This document shows positions 57,795 to 64,000 of a stretch of 64,000 bases of DNA, piece after piece. The notes beneath the pieces were generated by a model. It searched no databases and was not told where the DNA came from. It was given only the letters and a program-made list of their open reading frames with translations. The stretch is taken from positions 124,001 to 188,000 of the forward strand of contig NZ_CP009526.1 of NCBI RefSeq assembly GCF_000969985.1, in the 5' to 3' direction. Position numbers and translations under genes: made by a program. Every line of letters starts with the position of its first letter. Within the stretch, counting starts at the first letter, position 1. This stretch comes from Methanosarcina barkeri str. Wiesmoor. GTDB lineage: Archaea; Halobacteriota; Methanosarcinia; Methanosarcinales; Methanosarcinaceae.

Positions 57795-58364
57795 ATGAAC
57801 GAGACTAATCAGCAAATACTTTATTATGCAAGGAATTTTTTGCAATGTCGGGGTTATAATGGATTTAGTTACAAAGATATTTCTCAGAAATTGGGAATAA
57901 AGAATGCAGCAATTCATAATTATTACCCCAAAAAAGAAGATCTAGTTGCAGCTTTGCTCGAAAACAGCAGAAAGAATTTAGCTGCAAATATTACTCAAAT
58001 AGTGGAATCTGGAGGCTCAGCCCGTGATCAGCTTCAATACTACTTTGATTACGCATTGAAGGAGTTTGATGAAGGTAAAAGTATCTGCCCCCCAGGCTCG
58101 GTAATTCTCGATTTTGAAAAACTTCCGGAGAAAGTTAAAAAACAAAACCTTTTGTTGATGGATGATATCCTGGCCTGGATTTCCAGAGTTCTTAAAATAG
58201 GTCTGGAACAGGGGGAGTTTAATTTCTCTGGTTCTGTAGAAGCACGTGCAGAATTAGTAGTTGAAGCCTTGATGGGTGCCAGACAATTATCCAGTATAAG
58301 AGGAAGAAAAACGCTTGTTAGATCTATTTCTCTAATTAAATCCGACCTTGGGTGGAAGGACTGA
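57795..58364 (+). CDS. TetR/AcrR-family transcriptional regulator
   Basis: The 189-residue protein has a TetR helix-turn-helix at residues about 25-50 (NGFSYKDISQKLGIKNAAIH, then NYYPKKEDLVAALLEN). A helical ligand-binding domain follows. The identical palindromes on either side of the gene imply that it controls itself and the two DUF1638 genes downstream. TetR proteins are less common in archaea, and the closest look-alikes are bacterial, so transfer is possible. The ligand is unknown. Confidence 0.88.
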   Translation: MNETNQQILYYARNFLQCRGYNGFSYKDISQKLGIKNAAIHNYYPKKEDLVAALLENSRKNLAANITQIVESGGSARDQLQYYFDYALKEFDEGKSICPPGSVILDFEKLPEKVKKQNLLLMDDILAWISRVLKIGLEQGEFNFSGSVEARAELVVEALMGARQLSSIRGRKTLVRSISLIKSDLGWKD

Positions 58365-58379
58365 TGTTTTCTTAATCGC

Positions 58380-58403
58380 TACTTACTTATATGTAAGTAA
58401 GTA
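58380..58403. promoter_or_regulatory. Palindromic TetR operator, downstream copy
   Basis: This is identical to the palindrome at 57680-57703 over at least 30 bases. It lies 15 bases past the TetR stop and about 90 bases before the first DUF1638 gene, with AT-rich promoter-like sequence following. Confidence 0.75.
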
Positions 58404-58491
58404 TATTCTATTATTATAATCGATATATTGCTGAATCAATCTATTGCTAAAAAATTAGGTTTTCTGGCATAACTTCTGTGGAGAGACTTCA

Positions 58492-59289
58492 ATGCCCACT
58501 ATGAGTATTATTTCGTGCAAGATAATGCAGGACGAAATCATCTGGATTCTTGAAAATGACTCTTCCATTGATGAGATTTTCGTAGTTGATAATGAAAATA
58601 TCCGGGAATTTGTAGAAAAGCTGGATAAAGTAAACCTTCAGTATAAAGTGCTCTCTCTGGAAGACATTTCCTCACTTCCCGAAATCAAAAGCGAATGCAA
58701 GAAATACACGGTTTTGATCCATCTGATGGAACTTGGCCTTCATAGAAGTCCTAAGGAGTTGAAAATTAAGGTATATGAGACTATAAAGACTCTCGCTCCT
58801 TTTTCATCGGGGATTTTGCTCTTTTACGGTTTATGTGGAAATGTACTGGGGAACGTTGAAAAAGATTTCCAATGTAGTTCAATCTCATGTCCGGTTCGTA
58901 TTCTCAAAGATAAAGATCACAGAATTGTAGATGACTGCATAGGGGCTACTGTGGGAGGAGTCAAAAACTATCTAAGGATACTCAAAAGTGTTAGTGATGC
59001 TGGAACATATCTTTTTACTCCCATGTACAGCAAGGGCTGGAAGGAACTACTTGACCTGAATAAGCTAAATAAAGACCCTGCTAAAGCATTGAAATTAATG
59101 AAAAAGACCCACGAAATGATTGGTTACAAAAGAGTTGCTAAGATTAATACTGGTCTTAAATACACTGAAAATTTCGACGCTTCTATTCAGGAATTTGCAG
59201 ATTTGTTTGATTTCGAAATTTTGGAATTCGATGATGGTAATCAGGAAATTTTTAAAGATTGCTATAACGAACTCAAAATGGAGATTTAG
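58492..59289 (+). CDS. DUF1638-family protein, first copy
   Basis: The 265-residue protein opens TMSIISCKIMQDEIIWILEN and has the family core SGILLFYGLCGNVLGNVEKD, RIVDDCIGATVGGVKNY and YLFTPMYSKGWKELL. Cysteines in CGN and DDC are conserved in the second copy, suggesting a metal or cofactor site. DUF1638 genes often sit beside methylamine-type methyltransferases and corrinoid proteins, but the function is not known. The stop is TAG at 59287, which is rare here, with a TGA six codons further on. GGAGAG precedes the ATG. Confidence 0.85.
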   Translation: MPTMSIISCKIMQDEIIWILENDSSIDEIFVVDNENIREFVEKLDKVNLQYKVLSLEDISSLPEIKSECKKYTVLIHLMELGLHRSPKELKIKVYETIKTLAPFSSGILLFYGLCGNVLGNVEKDFQCSSISCPVRILKDKDHRIVDDCIGATVGGVKNYLRILKSVSDAGTYLFTPMYSKGWKELLDLNKLNKDPAKALKLMKKTHEMIGYKRVAKINTGLKYTENFDASIQEFADLFDFEILEFDDGNQEIFKDCYNELKMEI

Positions 59290-59341
59290 GAAAAATCAAA
59301 ACGTTGAAAAAATTTTATATTTATAGATGACTGGTGAGCGG

Positions 59342-60235
59342 ATGCCTGTACTTAGCATAATTGCCTGTGAAATGCTTGAAGACGAACTGGCATATGTCCT
59401 CTCAGAAGACCACGACTTAAATCAATTGATTGTAGTTGAAAACAGGCAAAGTTTCAGGTTTGTTCGAAAGCTTAAATCCAGAAATTGCCAGCCAAGACTT
59501 TTTCCTTTGGACAAAGTACCTATTTTTTTAAAAGAGGCAAATAACTCTGTATACAACTCTGTATCTGTGAATCTTTTGAAACTTTTATTGAAATTTCCTT
59601 TTTTTAAGAAACTAACTCCTAATATCAGAGGAAAGAGTAAAGAAAAGAACAAGGAAAAGCCTATTGTAGTTGTAAATACTCTGAAGCTTGGCCTACATGC
59701 AGATTGCCAACTCTTAAGGTCTGAAATCTACCAAAATATTAGTAAAATGGCAGCTTTTTCAGATGGTATTCTTATTTTCTATGGAAACTGTGGTCACTCT
59801 TTAAGGAACACAGAAGCTGATTTTAAAGATCTTCCTTGCTCTCTTTATTTTCTTAAAGATGAAAAAGGAGAGATTGTGGATGACTGCATCAGCGTAGCTC
59901 TTGGGGGCAACGATACTTATGCCAAAGTTATGCAGAGTGGGAGCGGTACGGGTATGATATACCTGACTCCCATGTGGGCTTCCAGTTGGAAACAAATGAG
60001 AATGGAATCTAACGACACTTCTGACTTCAATGATAACTTCTTGAAAAAGCATTACCGAAAGGTTGTCAAAATCAGTAATGAGATTTCTATGGGAAGTGAA
60101 TTCGATAAAAATGTCTTAAATTATGCCAGGACTTTTAATATGAGCATTGCTGAAATGGAAGAAAGTATGAAGGTAGCAAGTAAGTCCTATCTAAATGCCA
60201 AAAACGACGTCTGCAAGAAAGCAGTATCAGATTAA
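59342..60235 (+). CDS. DUF1638-family protein, second copy
   Basis: The ATG at 59342 after GGTGAGCGG gives 297 residues beginning MPVLSIIACEMLEDELAYVL. It aligns with the first copy (GILIFYGNCGHSLRNTEADF, EIVDDCISVALGGNDTY, IYLTPMWASSWKQM). It carries an extra 35-40 residue hydrophobic/basic segment near residue 75 (LLKLLLKFPFFKKLTPNIRG). The two genes are 52 bases apart and likely form one TetR-controlled transcript. Paralogs acting as a heterodimer is one possibility. Confidence 0.83.
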   Translation: MPVLSIIACEMLEDELAYVLSEDHDLNQLIVVENRQSFRFVRKLKSRNCQPRLFPLDKVPIFLKEANNSVYNSVSVNLLKLLLKFPFFKKLTPNIRGKSKEKNKEKPIVVVNTLKLGLHADCQLLRSEIYQNISKMAAFSDGILIFYGNCGHSLRNTEADFKDLPCSLYFLKDEKGEIVDDCISVALGGNDTYAKVMQSGSGTGMIYLTPMWASSWKQMRMESNDTSDFNDNFLKKHYRKVVKISNEISMGSEFDKNVLNYARTFNMSIAEMEESMKVASKSYLNAKNDVCKKAVSD

Positions 60236-60276
60236 AAACAATTGAAAGGGTATGCTGAAAATAAAAGAAGGAAAAA

Positions 60277-60325
60277 CAAAATCCCGAAGACAAATCCCGA
60301 AGATAAATCCCGAAAATAAATCCCC
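60277..60325. repeat. 13-bp direct repeat
   Basis: Three to four copies of AAATCCCGAAGAC lie between the second DUF1638 gene and the convergent neighbour. Confidence 0.85.
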
Positions 60326-60333
60326 CTATTTTC

Positions 60334-61077
60334 TCAAATCTTTCTATAAAGCCCCAGGGTACTTAGAGTCAGTGCAGTGGCATTGATATCATCGTTATTA
60401 TTTCCCCAGGCCCCGTTTTCATGGACATTTTTAAGGAGCCAGTTGACTGAAACTTCGAGTTCTTTTTTGAAGCCTGCAAGAAGCAGGGCCTGAATTGCCA
60501 GATTGCTTGTTGAAATATGTTTCCAGCCGCCGTCAGGTCCTCTTTTTGAAAGGACCCATCTGGCTTTTTCCCGGATAAAAGTTTCAAAGGTTCTGGTTTT
60601 TGCCAGATTATCTTGTTTTTTGAGAGCTGTAATTATAAGGGATGTAGTGCCGACCTGTTCCCAGGCAGGGCAATAGTTTTCAGATAGCCAGTTGCATCCA
60701 TCTTTATCCTGAGTTCCCATGTCTGCAAGGGCTGCAAGGGCATAGGTTGTGTCGTAAACGTTCCTGTTCCAGGAACTTTCGTTTTTTCTGGCAAGCAGCC
60801 ATCTTGCTGAAGCCATGAATACGATTCCTTCTGTAGAAAGGGCTGAGCAGGCCCTAGCAGTATCCCTGATTGAAGAGTTCCAGGAACCGTCGGTATCCTG
60901 TTCAAGAATCAGGCAGGTTATGTAAGGGTTTGGGAGTGCCCAGAGGGCGTGTGCTGATAAGGTACTTGAAAGTTCCTTTACGGACTGAATTCGCTGGGCA
61001 GAGAGCCATTCAAAACTGTTTTTCACAATATCAAATTCCAGGTTGCTTGACATTTGATTGTGCTTTTCGGGCTCCAC
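60334..61077 (-). CDS. Prenyltransferase/squalene-cyclase-like alpha-alpha toroid repeat protein
   Basis: The protein of about 240 residues consists of QW-like helical repeats: QDTDGSWNSSIRDTARACSA, NRNVYDTTYALAALADMG, GPDGGWKHISTSNLAIQALL and ENGAWGNNNDDINATALTL. This is the toroid fold of terpene cyclases and protein prenyltransferases. It is much shorter than a full cyclase and I see no catalytic DxDD motif, so an enzyme role is doubtful. The start may be the GTG at 61077 or the ATG at 61053; neither has a good ribosome-binding site. Confidence 0.65.
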   Translation of the reverse strand: MEPEKHNQMSSNLEFDIVKNSFEWLSAQRIQSVKELSSTLSAHALWALPNPYITCLILEQDTDGSWNSSIRDTARACSALSTEGIVFMASARWLLARKNESSWNRNVYDTTYALAALADMGTQDKDGCNWLSENYCPAWEQVGTTSLIITALKKQDNLAKTRTFETFIREKARWVLSKRGPDGGWKHISTSNLAIQALLLAGFKKELEVSVNWLLKNVHENGAWGNNNDDINATALTLSTLGLYRKI

Positions 61078-61149
61078 CTATTAAAACTTGACTAACACCT
61101 CACTTTTCTTTTACTCTGATGGCCATTTTAGAGTCAGAGCCTGAATGGA

Positions 61150-61172
61150 TGCAAAACTATATATGTTTTGCA
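61150..61172. promoter_or_regulatory. Palindrome around the TATA box of the DUF134 gene
   Basis: TGCAAAAC-TATATAT-GTTTTGCA is a perfect inverted repeat. Its centre is a TATA-like sequence about 26-30 bases before the ATG at 61188, the distance expected for a leaderless transcript. A second smaller palindrome, TGCATTATTATGCA, follows. A protein bound here would block TBP, so this is a candidate operator, perhaps for DUF134 itself. Confidence 0.5.
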
Positions 61173-61187
61173 TTATTATGCATAACT

Positions 61188-61682
61188 ATGCGCCCTAGAA
61201 AACGAAGGATGGTGGATTTCGAACATTCGGCAAGGCAGTTTAGGCCTTTATGTCCAGAAAACGAAATTCCCGAAGAGATCTTGCTGACAATAGACGAACT
61301 CGAGGCCATGAGACTCAGCTTTCTAGAAAAGCTTTCCCAGAGTGAAGCTGCAGTCCATATGGAGGTTCATCAGTCCACTTTTCAGAGGGCGCTGAAAAAA
61401 GCACTTGAAAAAGTAACTGAAGCGCTTGTCTATGGGAAAGCGATAAGAATTGAAGGAGGAGATTACAGGATGCCAAGAGGAGACGGTACAGGTCCTGCAG
61501 GTCAGGGCCAGGTTGGCGGTGGAAGACGCCGCGGACAGGGCAGAGGCCAGGGAGGACGGTTCGGCGGAAGTGAAGGAACCTGCGTATGTCCTGCCTGTGG
61601 GTATGAGACTCCCCATATTCCGGGGGTTGCCTGCAACCAGGTGAAGTGCGAGAAATGCGGAAGTCCTATGGTCAGAAAGTGA
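61188..61682 (+). CDS. DUF134-family DNA-binding protein
   Basis: The 164-residue protein has the DUF134 domain (RPRKRRMVDFEHSARQFRPL, then LTIDELEAMRLSFLEKLSQS and AAVHMEVHQSTFQRALKKAL), a sigma-region-4-like helix-turn-helix. A Gly/Arg/Gln-rich linker follows, then a zinc-ribbon-like end with CVCPACGYET and CEKCGSPMVRK. The family often lies near NifX/NifB-like and DUF5320 genes. The ATG at 61188 is chosen because earlier in-frame codons would overlap the promoter palindrome. Confidence 0.83.
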   Translation: MRPRKRRMVDFEHSARQFRPLCPENEIPEEILLTIDELEAMRLSFLEKLSQSEAAVHMEVHQSTFQRALKKALEKVTEALVYGKAIRIEGGDYRMPRGDGTGPAGQGQVGGGRRRGQGRGQGGRFGGSEGTCVCPACGYETPHIPGVACNQVKCEKCGSPMVRK

Positions 61683-61850
61683 GTTACAAAAGTGGTTCGA
61701 AAAAAGAATGGGAGAAAAAGGTCAGCCAGTGTTTTTTGCCACTTAAGTTCAGTTTGTCTTATCAGGGTTGTTTTAAGATTTTACCTGATAATATTATGAC
61801 TTCACAAAATTAATGATAAATTAAAGATGCAATGAAAGGAGTTGGAAACA

Positions 61851-62348
61851 ATGCCACATGGAGACAGAAAAGGTCCGATGGGTGATGGACCAAAGACAGG
61901 AAGATCTATGGGTTACTGCTCAGGTAGTGACAGTCCGGGTTATATGACCAGAGTTCATGCAGATGAAAACCGGAACATTGGCCGTGGAGCTAACCGTGGT
62001 GTAGGTCGAGGTATAGGTCGAGGTGTAGGTCGAGGTGTAGGTCGAGGTGTAGGTCGAGATGCAGGTCGAGATGCAGGTCGAGGTATAGGTCGAGATGCAG
62101 GTCGTAGAGCAGGTGCAGGTTTCTACTGCGGGAAAACACCAGGTTTTGGAAGAGTTAGAGGGTTTGCTTCCCGAGATAGGTATCCTGGATATTCCTATCC
62201 TGAACCTGCCCAGAAAAAGGAAGAGTCAAATATCGATTTCCTTGAGAACCGGATAGAGTCCCTGAAACAGGAACTTGGAACTCTTATGGAAAGTTTAAAG
62301 AGACTGCAGTCCCAGAAAAGCGATGAAAATAAACAAATTGACAAATAA
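61851..62348 (+). CDS. Glycine/arginine-repeat protein (DUF5320-like)
   Basis: The ATG at 61851 after AAAGGAGTTGG gives 165 residues. The N-terminus PHGDRKGPMGDGPKTGRSMG is the usual DUF5320 start (GDGxGPxGxGPxTGR). A central tract of about ten GRG(V/I/D)GR-type tetrapeptides is encoded by a 12-bp tandem repeat near 61990-62110. The C-terminus is a coiled coil (NRIESLKQELGTLMESLKRL). Related proteins accompany DUF134 regulators and iron-molybdenum-cofactor-like proteins, but the function is unknown. Confidence 0.75.
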   Translation: MPHGDRKGPMGDGPKTGRSMGYCSGSDSPGYMTRVHADENRNIGRGANRGVGRGIGRGVGRGVGRGVGRDAGRDAGRGIGRDAGRRAGAGFYCGKTPGFGRVRGFASRDRYPGYSYPEPAQKKEESNIDFLENRIESLKQELGTLMESLKRLQSQKSDENKQIDK

Positions 62349-62525
62349 GTTCAGAAATGAGTTCGTTAACAAGACAATTCATTGGTGAATTTTGATACTC
62401 ATTAATGAGTTTTAAAAATAAGTTTCTGGTGGAACATAGAGGGATTTCCATCTATATACTTGGAAATCCTTGATAAATTTTCTGTTTTTTAGATCCTGAT
62501 TTTTTATGAAAGGAAGAGTTAAAAA

Positions 62526-63506
62526 ATGAGGTCAAGAATTGTTTACGGCCCGATTCTTTCAAGAAGGCTCGGTAGGTCTCTGGGTATAGATATAATAAAA
62601 AATACCGGTTCGAAAAAGAATTGCAACTACGATTGCATCTATTGTCAGTTAGGACATGTTGAACTAAAAATTAGAAGCCCTGAGGATGTAAGGGAAGCTG
62701 TGACTCCAGAAGAGGTTTCCGAAAGCCTTCAAAAGGTCATTAGCAATATTGAGGGACTTGATTATATTACATTTTCCGGTACATGCGAACCGACTCTGAA
62801 CCTTTCTTTGGGGGAAATGATCCGGAATATCAGGAAAATAAGTGGGGTTCCTATCTGCGTAATTACGAATTCTTCTCTTTTGGGAAGAGGAGACGTTCAA
62901 AATAATCTGGTAGAGGCAGATTTAGTAGTTGCAACCTTTGTTTCTGGAAATGAAGAGACCTGGAGAAAAATTCACAGGCCTGCTCCGGGAATTGACCTGA
63001 AGGAAATAATTGAAGGTTTGAGGAAACTTGCAAAAGCTGGAACTGGAAAGAGACTTGCACTTGAGGTCATGCTTCTTGAGAACGAAGCTGGCGAGCCACT
63101 AAATTTTACTGACGAAGAGATCAAAGAGCTGGTAAAAACAATCAGGTACATATGTCCAGATGAGATCGAGATACTAACAATAAGCCGTCCTCCTTCCGAA
63201 AAATGGGTGAGACCAGTTCCAGAAGAAAAGCTAAAGGAAATTGCAAAGCGTTTCATTTCTGAATTCGGAGATAGAAAAGTAAAGTTAGTTTTGAAGGAAA
63301 AAAAGAAGAAAGTAAAAGTGTTACGTACAAATGTGGACGAGGAGGTGTACGCCCTTCTTCTCAGAAGGCCCTGTACTTTCGAACAAACATGCCGGAGTTT
63401 AAATCTTGATCCTGAGAATCTCTCTTCTGTGCTCGAGAAATTGCTTGGCGAAGGCAAAATAGAAATAATAAGCTCAGAGGTTGAAAAGTATTACAGGGCA
63501 AAATGA
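62526..63506 (+). CDS. Radical SAM protein of unknown substrate
   Basis: The 326-residue protein has the radical SAM motif in KKNCNYDCIYCQLGH (CxxxCxxC). YITFSGTCEPTLNLSLGEMI and VITNSSLLGRGDVQNNLVEA follow, as in the MoaA/NifB-like class called Fe-S oxidoreductases. A C-terminal part (CTFEQTCRSLNLDPENLSSV) looks like a winged helix. GGAAGAG lies before the ATG. It follows the DUF134 and DUF5320-like genes and may be functionally linked to them. Confidence 0.85.
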   Translation: MRSRIVYGPILSRRLGRSLGIDIIKNTGSKKNCNYDCIYCQLGHVELKIRSPEDVREAVTPEEVSESLQKVISNIEGLDYITFSGTCEPTLNLSLGEMIRNIRKISGVPICVITNSSLLGRGDVQNNLVEADLVVATFVSGNEETWRKIHRPAPGIDLKEIIEGLRKLAKAGTGKRLALEVMLLENEAGEPLNFTDEEIKELVKTIRYICPDEIEILTISRPPSEKWVRPVPEEKLKEIAKRFISEFGDRKVKLVLKEKKKKVKVLRTNVDEEVYALLLRRPCTFEQTCRSLNLDPENLSSVLEKLLGEGKIEIISSEVEKYYRAK

Positions 63507-63732
63507 ACTTCATAAAAATGTACACTGCTAGCTGCCTATGTGCACCGCTAGCTGACTTTATCCTGAAAAATAATTTTTAGAGAAAAATAATCATTTCTCA
63601 TAGAATAAAGGTTTTTTCGATTACGAGAAAAGGTCTGTAGCTTTTGTTTCTCAACTTCAAAATTGAGATTACTTTTTAAGCTTCTGAAAAAAGGAAGATC
63701 TTTCCAATTTATATTTCTTCTGTTACAATTTA

Positions 63733-64000
63733 TCATGGAGGACTTCTTTTTGCCAGTTCTTGATCAACTGAGGAAATTACATATTCATTTTTATCGACGC
63801 CTCTCAGTTTGGCAATAACTTCATTGTCGTTTTCTTCCTCTTCGACCTGTTCTTCAACGTACCACTGCAGGAAAGAAGCTGTAGCTTTATCCTTCTCAGC
63901 GTTGGCAAGCTCTACCAGTTCGTGAATTGAACGGGTGATGAACTGCTCATGCTTCAGTGTCTGCTGGAACATATCCATAGCTGTCCCAAATCCCATAGGC
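63733..64000 (-). CDS. Ferritin, C-terminal part (cut by the window edge)
   Basis: The visible 89 codons include MFQQTLKHEQFITRSIHELV, ASFLQWYVEEQVEEEENDNE and VIAKLRGVDK. These are helices C and D of a prokaryotic ferritin with ferroxidase glutamates (EEQVEEE). The frame is open to the right edge, so the gene begins beyond 64000. The 63507-63732 spacer is empty. Confidence 0.85.
   Translation of the reverse strand, partial: PMGFGTAMDMFQQTLKHEQFITRSIHELVELANAEKDKATASFLQWYVEEQVEEEENDNEVIAKLRGVDKNEYVISSVDQELAKRSPP

Noticed and set aside
63548-63736. A 62-codon minus-strand frame after the ferritin gene
   Set aside because: AT-rich composition, overlaps the ferritin stop and has no motif; probably a chance frame.

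Overview
The window looks like a chromosome segment of a Methanosarcina, most probably M. barkeri or a very close relative. It carries the pyrrolysine system (tRNA-Pyl with a CUA anticodon, pylS, pylB, pylC, pylD), monomethylamine methyltransferase genes with an in-frame amber codon, genes for coenzyme F420 and methanopterin synthesis, archaeal replication genes (PCNA, primase large subunit, clamp loader subunit), an archaeosortase, and AT-rich intergenic regions. The 419-residue PylS fits M. barkeri better than the longer M. mazei or M. acetivorans enzymes. This is inference from remembered family features; no database was searched.

Positions 1-39,000 are mostly core metabolism and information processing: a nitrilase-family hydrolase, gatCAB, a YHS/ferredoxin/FrhB fusion, PCNA followed by PriL, TFS and a NUDIX hydrolase, the archaeosortase A / archaetidylserine decarboxylase / archaetidylserine synthase set, mptD, argD-hisC, a bactofilin-like protein, three DUF1890/DUF1894 genes, purM, aspartate kinase, apgM, Hsp20, a cation efflux protein, cofE, dCMP deaminase, secF-secD and a divergent RFC small subunit. 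Between them lie transposon remains (a decayed tnpB with a right-end RNA-like sequence, a second solitary right end, an HTH transposase N-terminus) and many private minisatellites.

Positions 39,500-60,300 form a methylamine and pyrrolysine island. On the minus strand are mtbA (methylcorrinoid:CoM methyltransferase), two mtmC-mtmB copies with long, conserved leaders, and mtmP (permease) flanked by three tiny membrane-protein genes. On the plus strand are ramA (ATP-dependent corrinoid activation), pylT, pylS, pylB, pylC, a chimeric pylD/pylC gene, pylD, and then a TetR regulator and two DUF1638 genes with identical palindromic operators on both sides of the regulator. MtmB methylates the corrinoid protein MtmC from monomethylamine, MtbA passes the methyl group to coenzyme M, RamA repairs inactivated corrinoid, and the Pyl genes make and load the amino acid needed at codon 202 of MtmB.

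Positions 60,300-64,000 hold a QW-repeat-like protein, a DUF134 regulator, a glycine/arginine-repeat DUF5320-like protein, a radical SAM protein and the C-terminal part of a ferritin cut by the window edge.

The most unusual object is the small gene at 56,120-56,503. Its N-terminus matches PylD and its C-terminus matches PylC, which is the junction expected from an old tandem duplication across the pylC-pylD border. It has diverged to roughly 60% identity yet remains open.
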